Source of the DNA: an uncultured Actinomycetes bacterium | GTDB lineage: Bacteria > Actinomycetota > Thermoleophilia > Miltoncostaeales > Miltoncostaeaceae | Length of the DNA stretch: 45,195 nucleotides | Assembly: GCA_903896045.1 (NCBI GenBank) | Contig: CAITWD010000014.1 | Location: 1 to 45,195, forward strand | Direction of reading: 5' to 3' | Part shown: positions 34,938 through 42,780 of the stretch, in pieces | Layout: each line of letters opens with the position of its first letter | Numbering within the stretch: position 1 is the stretch's first letter | Position numbers and translations under genes: made by a program | The notes under the pieces: model-generated | What the model was told of the DNA's origin: nothing | What the model saw: the letters and a program-made list of their open reading frames with translations, nothing else | The model's database searches: none

Positions 34938-36229
34938 TAGTTGAGCACCTCACAGACCCGTTCGAGAGCAACCGAGCGGGATGCTTTCACAAGAACCGTG
35001 TCCCCGGGGACAAGAAGTCCAGGAACCGCAGGTGCTGCTGCCGCCGCATCGGGGAAATGCACCGATTCCACACCGGCGGCCCCTTCCAAATATTGCATCG
35101 AACGCGGGCCGATTCCCACCAGCAAATCAATCCCGAGCTCCGCAACATATTCCCCGATTTGTCGGTGAAATTGGGCCTCATCTGGACCCAGTTCCATCAT
35201 GTCCCCAAGGACCGCAATCCGACGACCATCGCGCGTAGACAGATCACGCAGCGCGGCGCGCATCGCGACTGGGTTGGCGTTGTAGCAATCCTCAATCAGT
35301 ACCCCACCGCCGACGAGCGGCCGCTCCTGACCGCGCATCGCCGACAGTTCAACGACGATTGGATCGCCGAGACGCGGCGCACGACCAATTGCCAGACAGC
35401 ATTGCCAGGCAGCTGCGGCATTTGTCCGCTGCCAGGTTTTGGTGAGATTGATTGCGACCCCGTCTGGGAGATCGTCGAACCGTCGCACCTCGACACCGAC
35501 GCCAAGCGCACCAAGAAACGGGTCAAGAAGCGGCTCGTCACGTGGGACAACCGCGATATCTCCGGGCCCCAGATCACACAGGATTTCTGCCTTTGCCTGG
35601 GCGATCGCCTCAATCGTCCCCAAAATCTCAAGGTGGACGGGTGCGATTGATGTGATGCACACCACATGAGGCGCCACGAGGTGCACCAGTTCGGCGATTT
35701 GCCCCGCACCACGCATGCCCATTTCAACCACCGCGACTTCCGTCCCCGCATCGAGTTCTAGCATCGCAAGGGGTACGCCAATTTCCGTGTTCTGATTGCC
35801 AGGAGTCCCCGACACCCGTGTTCCCGAGGCTGCGAGCATCCCAACCAGAATGTCTTTGGTCGTCGTCTTGCCAACAGAACCCGTGATGGCAATGACCGTA
35901 GCGCCAGAACGACGTACCGCCGCTGTTCCCGCCGCCTGTAGCACCGTTAGTGGGTCATCCGCGGTGACGACTGTCCACCCCGTGCCCGCGACCGCAGCGG
36001 CAATTTGCCGCCACGCCGTCGCGCTCACAATTGCCGCAGCAGCACCGGACTCAAGGGCCTCAACTGCATAACGCCCGCCATCTTCGGACTCTCCCGAAAG
36101 CCCCACGAACAGGCGACCCGTCACATCTTTGCGCGAATCGACCGCTGCGCCGTTGATGCTCACGTCAAGGCTTCCAGAGACAACCTGCACAGAACTGCCC
36201 GCGAGCGCGTCGTGGAGTGTCCATCTCAT
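34937..36229 (-). CDS. murF: UDP-MurNAc-tripeptide-D-alanyl-D-alanine ligase
   Basis: 430 residues from ATG 36229, overlapping the murE stop (ATGA). Adds D-Ala-D-Ala to the muramyl tripeptide. The MurF-type P-loop TGSVGKTTTKD is at 116-126 (Ser-Val in place of Thr-Asn is usual for MurF); GNQNTEIGVPLAMLELD and EMGMRGAGQIAELVHLVAPHVVCITSIAPVHL-type blocks, and CYNANPVAMRAAL with LGDMMELG in the C-terminal domain, complete the family pattern. The N-terminal DSRKDVTGRLFVGLSGESEDGGRY holds the substrate-binding domain. Confidence 0.95.
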   Translation of the reverse strand: MRWTLHDALAGSSVQVVSGSLDVSINGAAVDSRKDVTGRLFVGLSGESEDGGRYAVEALESGAAAAIVSATAWRQIAAAVAGTGWTVVTADDPLTVLQAAGTAAVRRSGATVIAITGSVGKTTTKDILVGMLAASGTRVSGTPGNQNTEIGVPLAMLELDAGTEVAVVEMGMRGAGQIAELVHLVAPHVVCITSIAPVHLEILGTIEAIAQAKAEILCDLGPGDIAVVPRDEPLLDPFLGALGVGVEVRRFDDLPDGVAINLTKTWQRTNAAAAWQCCLAIGRAPRLGDPIVVELSAMRGQERPLVGGGVLIEDCYNANPVAMRAALRDLSTRDGRRIAVLGDMMELGPDEAQFHRQIGEYVAELGIDLLVGIGPRSMQYLEGAAGVESVHFPDAAAAAPAVPGLLVPGDTVLVKASRSVALERVCEVLN

Positions 36230-37707
36230 ACCGCGCGCTCCATCACCATCGTACGTGCGACATCCCGGTCATCGAAGGGGTAGATCTGGCCTGCAATTTC
36301 TTGGCCGGTTTCATGTCCCTTGCCTGCAATCAGTACAACGTCTCCCGGGCGCGCGCGCTGTATCGCCTCTGCGATCGCGCGCCGGCGATCAGGCTGCACG
36401 ATCACCGTTGCCGGAGCGTCATCAACGCCAGCAAGAATTTCACCAATGATGATATCGGCATCCTCAGACCGAGGATTATCCGAGGTCACAATCACGACGT
36501 CGGCCATGCGGGCCGCGATATTTCCCATCAATGGACGCTTGCCCATATCCCGATCGCCCCCGCACCCAAACACCACAATCACCCGATGCGTGGAGGCAAG
36601 TCCGCGTGCAGTCCGAATGACATTTGCAAGCGCATCAGGAGTGTGGGCATAGTCGACAAACACGGCAAATGACTGCCCTGCAGTGATCGGCTCCAACCGA
36701 CCAGGAACGCCCGCAACGCGGGCGATCGCCTGGGTTGTCTCCGAGTGCGCGAGCCCGAGAAGCTCGCCCACTGCGATCACCCCGGCAATATTGGAGACAT
36801 TAAAGTCGCCGCGAAGTTGGCTCTCGAGTTCCAGAACGCCGCGGGGTGTCCCGAGGCGCATCCAGGTACCGGCGCCGGTGTCGCGACTTTCGTGCACGCG
36901 GACATCCGCATCCACCGCGTATCCATATCCCAGTATCCCGAGCTCAGATACAAGACGGGCTCCCCATGGATCATCGATATTTGCAGCCGAAGGAGGCGGT
37001 AAATCGCCATCAACACTCGCCACAAATAAACGGCGTTTGGCCGCAAAGTACGCATCCATATCGTGATGATAATCGAGGTGGTCTTGGGTCAGATTGGTAA
37101 AGAGTGCAGCGGCAAATGAGATGCCTGCAACGCGCTCCTGCACCAATGCGTGTGATGACACCTCCATCGCGCACCACCGATTTCCCGCGCCTCGCATCCG
37201 GCCCAAAAGGTGTTGCAGTGAGACGGGATCAGGTGTCGTATGTGTCGCAGGTTCGCTTCGCCCACCGACGATGACCTCAACCGTGCTGATGAGCCCGGCC
37301 GATGCACCGCCAGCACCGAGCACGGCCTGGAGTAGATACGCACAGGTGGTCTTCCCATTGGTCCCGGTGACGCCAACGGTCCGCACAGACTGCGAAGGAT
37401 TGCCTTCCAGCAATGACGCGGCCAGCGCGACTGCCCTCCGCGCACTCGGAACAATGATTTGCGGAAGATCACATGCCAGCTGACGCTCAACAATCAGTGC
37501 GCTCACACCACGTGCGACCGCCTCTGGGGCGCGATCGTGCCCATCGATAACTTCGCCTTTGACACAGGCGAATATGGCCCCGGGTGTACTGACTTCTGCG
37601 GTGGACGCAATACGGGCAATCTCAATTTGGCGAGCGCCCTCGAGGTCAGGCGTCATCAATACCGCGCCGGGAATACCGCTGACGAGCTCTGCCAATGTTG
37701 TGTGCAC
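36226..37707 (-). CDS. murE: UDP-MurNAc-L-Ala-D-Glu:meso-diaminopimelate ligase
   Basis: 493 residues from GTG 37707 (GGGGTGA upstream); GTG 37716 is an alternative, and the longer frame to 37815 would overlap ftsI. P-loop TGTNGKTT at 114-121, the TTPDPVSLQ region, the carbamylated-Lys block (DAYFAAKRRLF) and DNPR at 410-413. DNPR is the meso-diaminopimelate selectivity motif, so the peptidoglycan is of the meso-DAP kind. The end of the protein, AGKGHETGQEI and FDDRDVAR, is canonical. 28 nt separate it from ftsI and it overlaps murF. Confidence 0.95.
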   Translation of the reverse strand: MHTTLAELVSGIPGAVLMTPDLEGARQIEIARIASTAEVSTPGAIFACVKGEVIDGHDRAPEAVARGVSALIVERQLACDLPQIIVPSARRAVALAASLLEGNPSQSVRTVGVTGTNGKTTCAYLLQAVLGAGGASAGLISTVEVIVGGRSEPATHTTPDPVSLQHLLGRMRGAGNRWCAMEVSSHALVQERVAGISFAAALFTNLTQDHLDYHHDMDAYFAAKRRLFVASVDGDLPPPSAANIDDPWGARLVSELGILGYGYAVDADVRVHESRDTGAGTWMRLGTPRGVLELESQLRGDFNVSNIAGVIAVGELLGLAHSETTQAIARVAGVPGRLEPITAGQSFAVFVDYAHTPDALANVIRTARGLASTHRVIVVFGCGGDRDMGKRPLMGNIAARMADVVIVTSDNPRSEDADIIIGEILAGVDDAPATVIVQPDRRRAIAEAIQRARPGDVVLIAGKGHETGQEIAGQIYPFDDRDVARTMVMERAV

Positions 37708-37735
37708 GCGACTCACCCCACCATCGCCCGGGAAC

Positions 37736-39496
37736 TCACCCGGGCGCAATCCCCAAGTGTACGAGTGCCATCGATGCGATTTGGCTAAACGCGGGTGCGG
37801 CCACAGTTCCACCAAAGGTACCTGTTGCGGGCTCGTCCACGGTCACGACGATCACCATCTGCGGATGATTGGCGGGCACGTACCCGGCGAAGGACGACAT
37901 GAAAAGTGAATTGCTGTATTTCCCGTTGGCTCCAATGACCTGAGCGGTACCCGTCTTTCCGGCGACCGTATAGCCCTTAACGGTTGCAGCATCGCCCGTA
38001 CCATTGACCGAGACAACCTTCTTGAGCATCGAATTCAGCGCATGTGCTGTCGCGGTCGAAATCACCCGTTGGCCTGGCGGATAGACAACTGGGTGGCCTC
38101 CAATACTTTCCACAAAGTGCGGGGTAATCATGACGCCCCCATTGGCAATCGCTGCATAGGCTCGAGCGATTTGAATCTGGGTCGCCGACACTCCCTGTCC
38201 GATTGGCAGGTTTGCAATCGACACACCAGACCACTGGGGCGAACCAAATTCGGGGAAGAATCCAGTTGATTCTCCAGGCAAATCCACCCCGGTCAATTGA
38301 CCAAACCCAAATGCCTTAATCCAATTTGTGAGGGATCGCGCGCCAAGACGCTGGGCGACTTCAACGGTTCCAATGTTGCTCGATCGTTCCAAAATCTGCG
38401 AGACGGGCCATACCGCTGTTCCATGCGATTCGGCGTCGTGCAATTTCAGGTCGTAGACATGGAGCACCGGGGGGACCACGAACTTGGTGTTCGGAGTCAC
38501 CAATCCCTCTTGAATTGCTCCCGCCATGGTCACGATCTTAAAAATGGATCCAGGCTCAAAGGTGTCGGTCACCGTGCGCACTCGCGCGCGCGCGGGGTCA
38601 AATGTGCGCCGGTTATTCGGGTCATATCCCGGGGAGGTCGCCATCCCCAAAATCGCCCCGGTTTGCGGCTGCATCACGACGCCACTGACCGCTTTGGCAC
38701 CGAATTGGGCCTTCGTTGATGCCAGAATTGCTTCGAGATTTGCCTGGATATTTTCATCCAGCGTCAGCTGGACATTGGCACCGGCAACAGGCATGACGTT
38801 CTTGGCAACACTCAGCGCTTGCCCTTGAGGATCTGCGTTCTGAACCACCTCACCAGGGATGCCGGTCAGCTCGGGGTTGTATTGGGCTTCAATCCCTGAA
38901 ATCCCACCGTTTGCCCCAACGAGTCCCAACGCCTGCGCACCCACATCACCCTGGGGTAACACGCGAGTGAAGCCGTCCTGAACGCTAATCCCATTGATTG
39001 CGAGGTGCCGCACAGCGGTACCCTCAGCCTGCGAAAGCCCTGTTGCAACGACGGAATACCCGCCAGATACGGTGAGTTTCGTCAATACATCCGGCTGGGC
39101 CATATGCAGCAGTGGCGCGAGCTGAGATGCCGCCTGCGCGGGATCTATGACCTGATAGGGAGTGGCGATCACAGTATCGCTCAAGCGATCAAACGCCATC
39201 TGACTGGCGTTGCGATCGGTAATCGAGCCACGCTGGGCCGGTAATGCCAGGGTTTGTTGTTGCTGAGCAGCGGCGGCGGCAGACAGGGTTCCTGAATCAA
39301 CAATTCCCAGCCATCCTGCGCGGACCACCATTGCTCCAACTCCGAGCAACGCGATTCCCATCAATACGCGAATTCTCCGAGCTCCACTGCGGCGCGATAC
39401 CACGGGAGGAGGCGTCTGGCGTCCACGTGCCCGGGGACGCTGCCGAGAGGCACCCGTCCCTCGCGGTCGAGAGTGCGACGAGGGGCGACGAGCCAC
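37736..39496 (-). CDS. ftsI: Division transpeptidase PBP (FtsI/PBP3 type)
   Basis: 586 residues from GTG 39496, four bases after the ftsL stop. A basic, Pro/Arg-rich cytoplasmic tail of 42 residues, one membrane helix (43-62), a PBP dimerisation domain (about 85-230) and the transpeptidase domain: SIFK (catalytic Ser317, Lys320), SSN (372-374) and KTG (514-516). It cross-links septal peptidoglycan. The long basic tail is typical of actinobacterial division PBPs. No PASTA domains at the C-terminus. Confidence 0.95.
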   Translation of the reverse strand: MARRPSSHSRPRGTGASRQRPRARGRQTPPPVVSRRSGARRIRVLMGIALLGVGAMVVRAGWLGIVDSGTLSAAAAAQQQQTLALPAQRGSITDRNASQMAFDRLSDTVIATPYQVIDPAQAASQLAPLLHMAQPDVLTKLTVSGGYSVVATGLSQAEGTAVRHLAINGISVQDGFTRVLPQGDVGAQALGLVGANGGISGIEAQYNPELTGIPGEVVQNADPQGQALSVAKNVMPVAGANVQLTLDENIQANLEAILASTKAQFGAKAVSGVVMQPQTGAILGMATSPGYDPNNRRTFDPARARVRTVTDTFEPGSIFKIVTMAGAIQEGLVTPNTKFVVPPVLHVYDLKLHDAESHGTAVWPVSQILERSSNIGTVEVAQRLGARSLTNWIKAFGFGQLTGVDLPGESTGFFPEFGSPQWSGVSIANLPIGQGVSATQIQIARAYAAIANGGVMITPHFVESIGGHPVVYPPGQRVISTATAHALNSMLKKVVSVNGTGDAATVKGYTVAGKTGTAQVIGANGKYSNSLFMSSFAGYVPANHPQMVIVVTVDEPATGTFGGTVAAPAFSQIASMALVHLGIAPG

Positions 39497-39500
39497 AGAC

Positions 39501-39899
39501 CTACCGAGTGGGCGTCGCTGCGCGCAGGAAGCGCACTTGAGTTGGATTCACTTGCTTCATACCCAGACCGTGTGATGCAGCCATGCGCACCTGCGATGTC
39601 TCTTGCTGAAGCGCGGAATTAATGTTGTTGATATCGACCTGCGCAGCATTTATGCGCTGAATCGTCATGCTCGAATGTGCAGAAAGCTGCAGCGTTGAGT
39701 TGTTCAACCACACAATTCCGCACAGCATGATCATGAGGGCGGGAATCCAGGCCCACCGAAGGAGACCACGAATATCCAGACGAGGCCGCGTCCGGGTCGC
39801 AGGTCGTTGGCGCGGTTGCGTCGGCGCAACTGGGCGTGTTCGAGCTGGTTGCGCGGATCGCTTCCGCGCGGGTTCAGCGGCGCGAGCGCGCACTGTCAT
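39501..39899 (-). CDS. ftsL: FtsL-like bitopic division protein
   Basis: 132 residues. A basic Pro/Arg-rich N-terminal tail (1-42), one membrane helix (about 46-66, LLRWAWIPALMIMLCGIVWL) and a periplasmic helix with coiled-coil-like heptads (70-105, RINAAQVDINNINSALQQE). Sequence is poorly conserved in this family, so the call rests on topology and on its place between rsmH and ftsI, where ftsL lies in nearly all dcw clusters. It would form part of the FtsQLB-like complex. Start overlaps the rsmH stop as ATGA. Confidence 0.75.
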   Translation of the reverse strand: MTVRARAAEPARKRSAQPARTRPVAPTQPRQRPATRTRPRLDIRGLLRWAWIPALMIMLCGIVWLNNSTLQLSAHSSMTIQRINAAQVDINNINSALQQETSQVRMAASHGLGMKQVNPTQVRFLRAATPTR

Positions 39900-40870
39900 G
39901 CCGCATCCAATTTGACGATCGCCCGCAACCGCGCCGACCGCGATCGAGGATTCCGATGCATTTCAGGGGCACTCGGCATGACTGCCCGGCCGTTCAATGA
40001 CCGCGCCTCGGGTGAACGACCGCATCCACACACGGGCATGTCCGGCGGGCAGATGCACCCTTGGGATCGTGCACGCATAAACCGCTTCACCGCGCGATCC
40101 TCAAGTGAGTGGAAGCTAATTACCGCAAGCGCACCATCAACGGCCAACACTCGAAATGCGGAGGCAAGCGCTGGTGGCAGCAGTTCAAGCTCCGCATTTA
40201 CCACAATCCGCAATGCCTGAAACACGCGCTTTGCAGGATGTCCACCGGCGAACAATGCACCTGCTGGGACCGCGGACCGCACGATCTCGACGAGGTCTCC
40301 CGTCGTGGTGATCGGATCAATGACACGGCGACGCACGATGGCTCGGGCGATCTGTCGGGCATACCGCTCCTCCCCATACTCGCGAAACCACCGCGCGAGG
40401 TCTGCTTCAGAGGACTCAGCAATGAGCGTCGTGGCGGAGACCTGCTGATCGGGATCCATGCGCATATCCAATGGCGCCTGACGTGCATATGAAAACCCGC
40501 GCTCGGGTCGATCGATTTGCATCGATGAAATGCCCAGATCCATCAAAATTGCGTCGGCGTGGACCCCTTCCTCGGCGAGCTCGTCAAGTGCGGTCGCAAA
40601 GTTTTGACGAATGAATCGGGTCTGACATGTGGCCTGCATGGAGAAGATGTCAAAAAATGGACGAGCATCGGGGTCTTGATCGATGGCGATATAGAGGCCG
40701 TCGGCACCAATCTCTTCTGCGATGCGCGCGGCATGGCCGCCAGCGCCAAAGGTGCAGTCCACGACGATCGCTCCTGGACGCAGGCACAGCAGTTCCATCA
40801 CCTCATCAACGAGGACGGGATCATGTGCCGTTGCCGGGTTACCCAACGCGATCGGCAAGACGCTTGGCAC
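39896..40870 (-). CDS. rsmH: 16S rRNA m4C1402 methyltransferase
   Basis: 324 residues from GTG 40870 (AGGGGG 9 nt upstream), overlapping the end of mraZ by 32 nt; the track-length frame starting at 40960 would overlap more. HDPVLVDEVMELL, VDCTFGAGGHAARIAEEI (SAM motif I), LMDLGISSMQIDRPERGFSYARQAPLDMRMD, the LARWFREYGEERYARQIARAIVRRR block and VISFHSLEDRAVKRFM are all canonical MraW/RsmH. Cys-rich CICPPDMPVCGCG precedes the basic end. It methylates the ribosomal P-site. Coupled to ftsL by ATGA. Confidence 0.95.
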   Translation of the reverse strand: MPSVLPIALGNPATAHDPVLVDEVMELLCLRPGAIVVDCTFGAGGHAARIAEEIGADGLYIAIDQDPDARPFFDIFSMQATCQTRFIRQNFATALDELAEEGVHADAILMDLGISSMQIDRPERGFSYARQAPLDMRMDPDQQVSATTLIAESSEADLARWFREYGEERYARQIARAIVRRRVIDPITTTGDLVEIVRSAVPAGALFAGGHPAKRVFQALRIVVNAELELLPPALASAFRVLAVDGALAVISFHSLEDRAVKRFMRARSQGCICPPDMPVCGCGRSPEARSLNGRAVMPSAPEMHRNPRSRSARLRAIVKLDAA

Positions 40871-41288
40871 GGGCCGATACCCCCTCGTTGCGTAGCGCTG
40901 CGAAACGATCGGCGAGACGGTCGCCATCCCAGACCTCCAAATATTCACCGGCACCGACAACTTTCACGCGGGCCTCAAGCCCTGCGTGGTCACGCAATTC
41001 AGCGGGCAGCAAGATCCGCCCTTGGCGATCGAGATCCTGCTCAAATGCCCCTGCCGACAAGAATCGACTGAGTTCACGGCCCTCGTCATCAAGCACACTC
41101 ATCGAACCAAAGGTCCGTTCAATCAGACCAGCCCAATCACCACGCGGCACAACGATCAGACACTCGTCGATCCACCAGCCCACGACCGCACCACCTATAA
41201 ATGGCTCACGAAGACGTGCCGGAATCGCCAACCGAAAACGGTTGTCGAGGCTGCACTCGTGCGTTCCTGTCAGTAGCCGACGTTGCAT
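40839..41288 (-). CDS. mraZ: MraZ division-cluster transcriptional regulator
   Basis: 149 residues from ATG 41288; the frame continues to 41324 but that part is the GTGGGG operator. Two SpoVT-AbrB-like swapped-hairpin domains: TGTHECSLDNRFRLAIPARLR and, after a hinge, DLDRQGRILLPAELRDHAGL. MraZ assembles as an octa- or dodecameric ring and binds tandem TGGGN repeats of its own promoter, repressing the dcw operon. Exactly such repeats precede this gene. The first box is also the only ribosome-site-like sequence, 3 nt from the ATG, so repressor binding and translation start share bases. Confidence 0.93.
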   Translation of the reverse strand: MQRRLLTGTHECSLDNRFRLAIPARLREPFIGGAVVGWWIDECLIVVPRGDWAGLIERTFGSMSVLDDEGRELSRFLSAGAFEQDLDRQGRILLPAELRDHAGLEARVKVVGAGEYLEVWDGDRLADRFAALRNEGVSARAKRLADRVG

Positions 41289-41291
41289 ATT

Positions 41292-41317
41292 CCCCACGGT
41301 ACCCCACATTTCCCCAC
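41292..41317 (-). promoter_or_regulatory. Triple GTGGGG MraZ operator, 10-bp period
   Basis: On the minus strand GTGGGG begins at 41317, 41307 and 41297, exactly one helical turn apart (forward CCCCAC at 41292, 41302, 41312). MraZ in E. coli and mycoplasmas binds direct TGGG-type repeats with this spacing. Further GGGG boxes occur upstream at 41334-41337, 41356-41359 and 41371-41374 without the regular period. Confidence 0.85.
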
Positions 41318-41394
41318 AAGGCAACGTTTTTTACCCCAAAAACACCAAAATGTTTCCCCAGAACACCCGACCCCATTTCGCAATTGCTGTATGA

Positions 41395-41408
41395 CGAACA
41401 CGTGTTCT
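41395..41408. promoter_or_regulatory. Near-perfect LexA (SOS) box, upstream copy
   Basis: CGAAC-ACGT-GTTCT, one mismatch from CGAAC-N4-GTTCG; its core GAACACGTGTTC is a perfect 12-bp palindrome. It lies 107 nt upstream of mraZ (minus strand) and 28 nt upstream of the small membrane-protein gene. It could therefore affect both divergent promoters. Confidence 0.75.
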
Positions 41409-41418
41409 GTCCGAGGCA

Positions 41419-41432
41419 CGAACTAATGTTCG
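41419..41432 (+). promoter_or_regulatory. Perfect LexA (SOS) box over the promoter of the small membrane-protein gene
   Basis: CGAAC-TAAT-GTTCG matches the Gram-positive/actinobacterial SOS box exactly. It ends 3 nt before ATG 41436. TAATGT (41424-41429) inside it is a good -10, which would start transcription at or next to the ATG and give a leaderless mRNA that LexA binding would shut off. Centre-to-centre distance to the other box is 24 bp. Confidence 0.85.
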
Positions 41433-41435
41433 GGT

Positions 41436-41783
41436 ATGACTGCAACCACATATGCGTTTCACACTCCCCGTCGGGCTTCTACCCCACACCTCGCTGTGGT
41501 CGAACCACGACGCGCCACCCGCCCACCGTTGGCGGCAACATGCGGGCTCTTTGCGGCAGGAATGAGCCCAGGATTCCTTCTTGCCGGACTTGCGTCCGCT
41601 CAAGGTGGGGCCACCATGGTGATGACTGATTTCGTGCTCTCCGGTATCTGCGCCGTCGTCGCATTTGCCGCAGCAGCGCGTGCACGCACAGTCCAACGCC
41701 AGCGAACCGCCCGCCTCCGAACGCGACCAGGAGCACAGCCAATCTCGCACGAGCACAGAGCATCGGTACGCCGCGCCGCCTGA
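41436..41783 (+). CDS. SOS-controlled small two-helix membrane protein, candidate division inhibitor
   Basis: 115 residues; not a family I can name. About 30 N-terminal residues with many Thr, Pro and Arg, a first membrane segment (about 31-55, PLAATCGLFAAGMSPGFLLA), a short loop, a second (about 61-81, MVMTDFVLSGICAVVAFAAAA) and a basic tail of 34 residues. No SD is visible and the perfect LexA box touches the ATG, so a leaderless, SOS-inducible message is likely. Small membrane proteins under LexA (YneA, Rv2719c/ChiZ, DivS, SidA) block division during DNA damage; this one has no LysM domain, which separates it from YneA and ChiZ. It is divergent from the mraZ division operon. Function is inference from context. 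Confidence 0.7.
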   Translation: MTATTYAFHTPRRASTPHLAVVEPRRATRPPLAATCGLFAAGMSPGFLLAGLASAQGGATMVMTDFVLSGICAVVAFAAAARARTVQRQRTARLRTRPGAQPISHEHRASVRRAA

Positions 41784-41789
41784 GCCCGC

Positions 41790-41817
41790 GCCCTCCGGCG
41801 CATCAACAGCGCAGGGC
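41790..41817 (+). terminator. Weak hairpin after the SOS gene
   Basis: GCCCT and AGGGC, with inner GCGC/GCGC and a 3-nt bulge, form a 9-bp stem around ATCAACA. It starts 7 nt after the stop codon and lacks a T-tract. Confidence 0.35.
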
Positions 41818-41880
41818 CCGCGTTGAAACAAATGATCGCCAGGTATCGCTGTTGGCCATCACCGGCACTAAAGTGGTGGG

Positions 41881-42780
41881 GTGGACGATCACTCAGCAGA
41901 TGGGCGTGCCTCAAAAATCGTTGCTGCAATCGATGTAGGAACGAATACCACTCGGCTGCTCGTGGCAAGTGTGACCCACGCCGACATCAGCCCGCTTGCC
42001 ACCGAGAGTGCGATGACGGCGCTCGGGGAGGGTCTCGACGCGACCGGAGTCATTTCATCCGATGGATTCACGCGAGTTGATGCAGCGATTCGTTCGATGG
42101 TGCATACCGCGCAATCTTTGAATGCATCGTCAATCAGCATTGTCTGTACCGCGGTGGGACGTGATGCACGCAACGCACACGAACTTCTTGAATGCATTCA
42201 TCAGGCGAGCGGGCTCGACGCACAGATCCTCACCGGCGAGCGCGAGGCAGAACTTTCCTTCCGGGGATTGATGTCGGTCACGACCACTGATCCGCTCGTC
42301 GCCGGCGATCTTGGCGGCGGGTCACTTGAGCTCATGGGAGGCGCCCATGGGGTGCTCGAGTGGTGCATTTCATTGCCGCTGGGCGTCCGTAAATTGACGG
42401 AACGTTGGGTGCACTCAGACCCGCCAGACATCGCAGTATTTGCCGATATTGCCGATATCGTTTCCAGTGAAGTGCAACCAATCGCCCGCACACACCCATC
42501 GAGCACGCTCCTGATGACGGGTGGCTCTGCGGCTGCCCTTGCGAAAATCGCGGGTACCGAGCAGTTGACGAGCACGGCGCTCATGGATGCAGCGAAGGTA
42601 CTCTCACGCGCAGATGCACCGACGATCGCTGCGCAGGTGGGATTGGACCAAGAACGCATACGGATGTCATTTGCGGGAGCCGCCGCATTCGAAGGAATCA
42701 GAACCACGTTTTCCCTCGCGGAAATCAGCGTGGCAACTGCCGGCATTCGTGAGGGAATCATTCTGGAGTCATTCGGATAA
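41881..42780 (+). CDS. Ppx/GppA family polyphosphatase
   Basis: 299 residues from GTG 41881. ASKHA-fold phosphatase: phosphate-1 loop AAIDVGTNTTRLLV, TAVGRDARNAHELL, TGEREAELSFRGL and phosphate-2 loop GDLGGGSLELM are in order, and the fold closes with LLMTGGSAAALAKIAG. The short form without the C-terminal HD domain is usual in actinobacteria. It would remove terminal phosphates from polyphosphate or pppGpp; sequence alone does not say which. It is the first gene of a coupled operon (TAATG overlap with the ATPase) that ends in CHAD proteins, favouring polyphosphate. Confidence 0.9.
   Translation: MDDHSADGRASKIVAAIDVGTNTTRLLVASVTHADISPLATESAMTALGEGLDATGVISSDGFTRVDAAIRSMVHTAQSLNASSISIVCTAVGRDARNAHELLECIHQASGLDAQILTGEREAELSFRGLMSVTTTDPLVAGDLGGGSLELMGGAHGVLEWCISLPLGVRKLTERWVHSDPPDIAVFADIADIVSSEVQPIARTHPSSTLLMTGGSAAALAKIAGTEQLTSTALMDAAKVLSRADAPTIAAQVGLDQERIRMSFAGAAAFEGIRTTFSLAEISVATAGIREGIILESFG

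Noticed and set aside
34913-35650. 245-residue plus-strand frame opposite murF
   Set aside because: Antisense shadow of a canonical Mur ligase.
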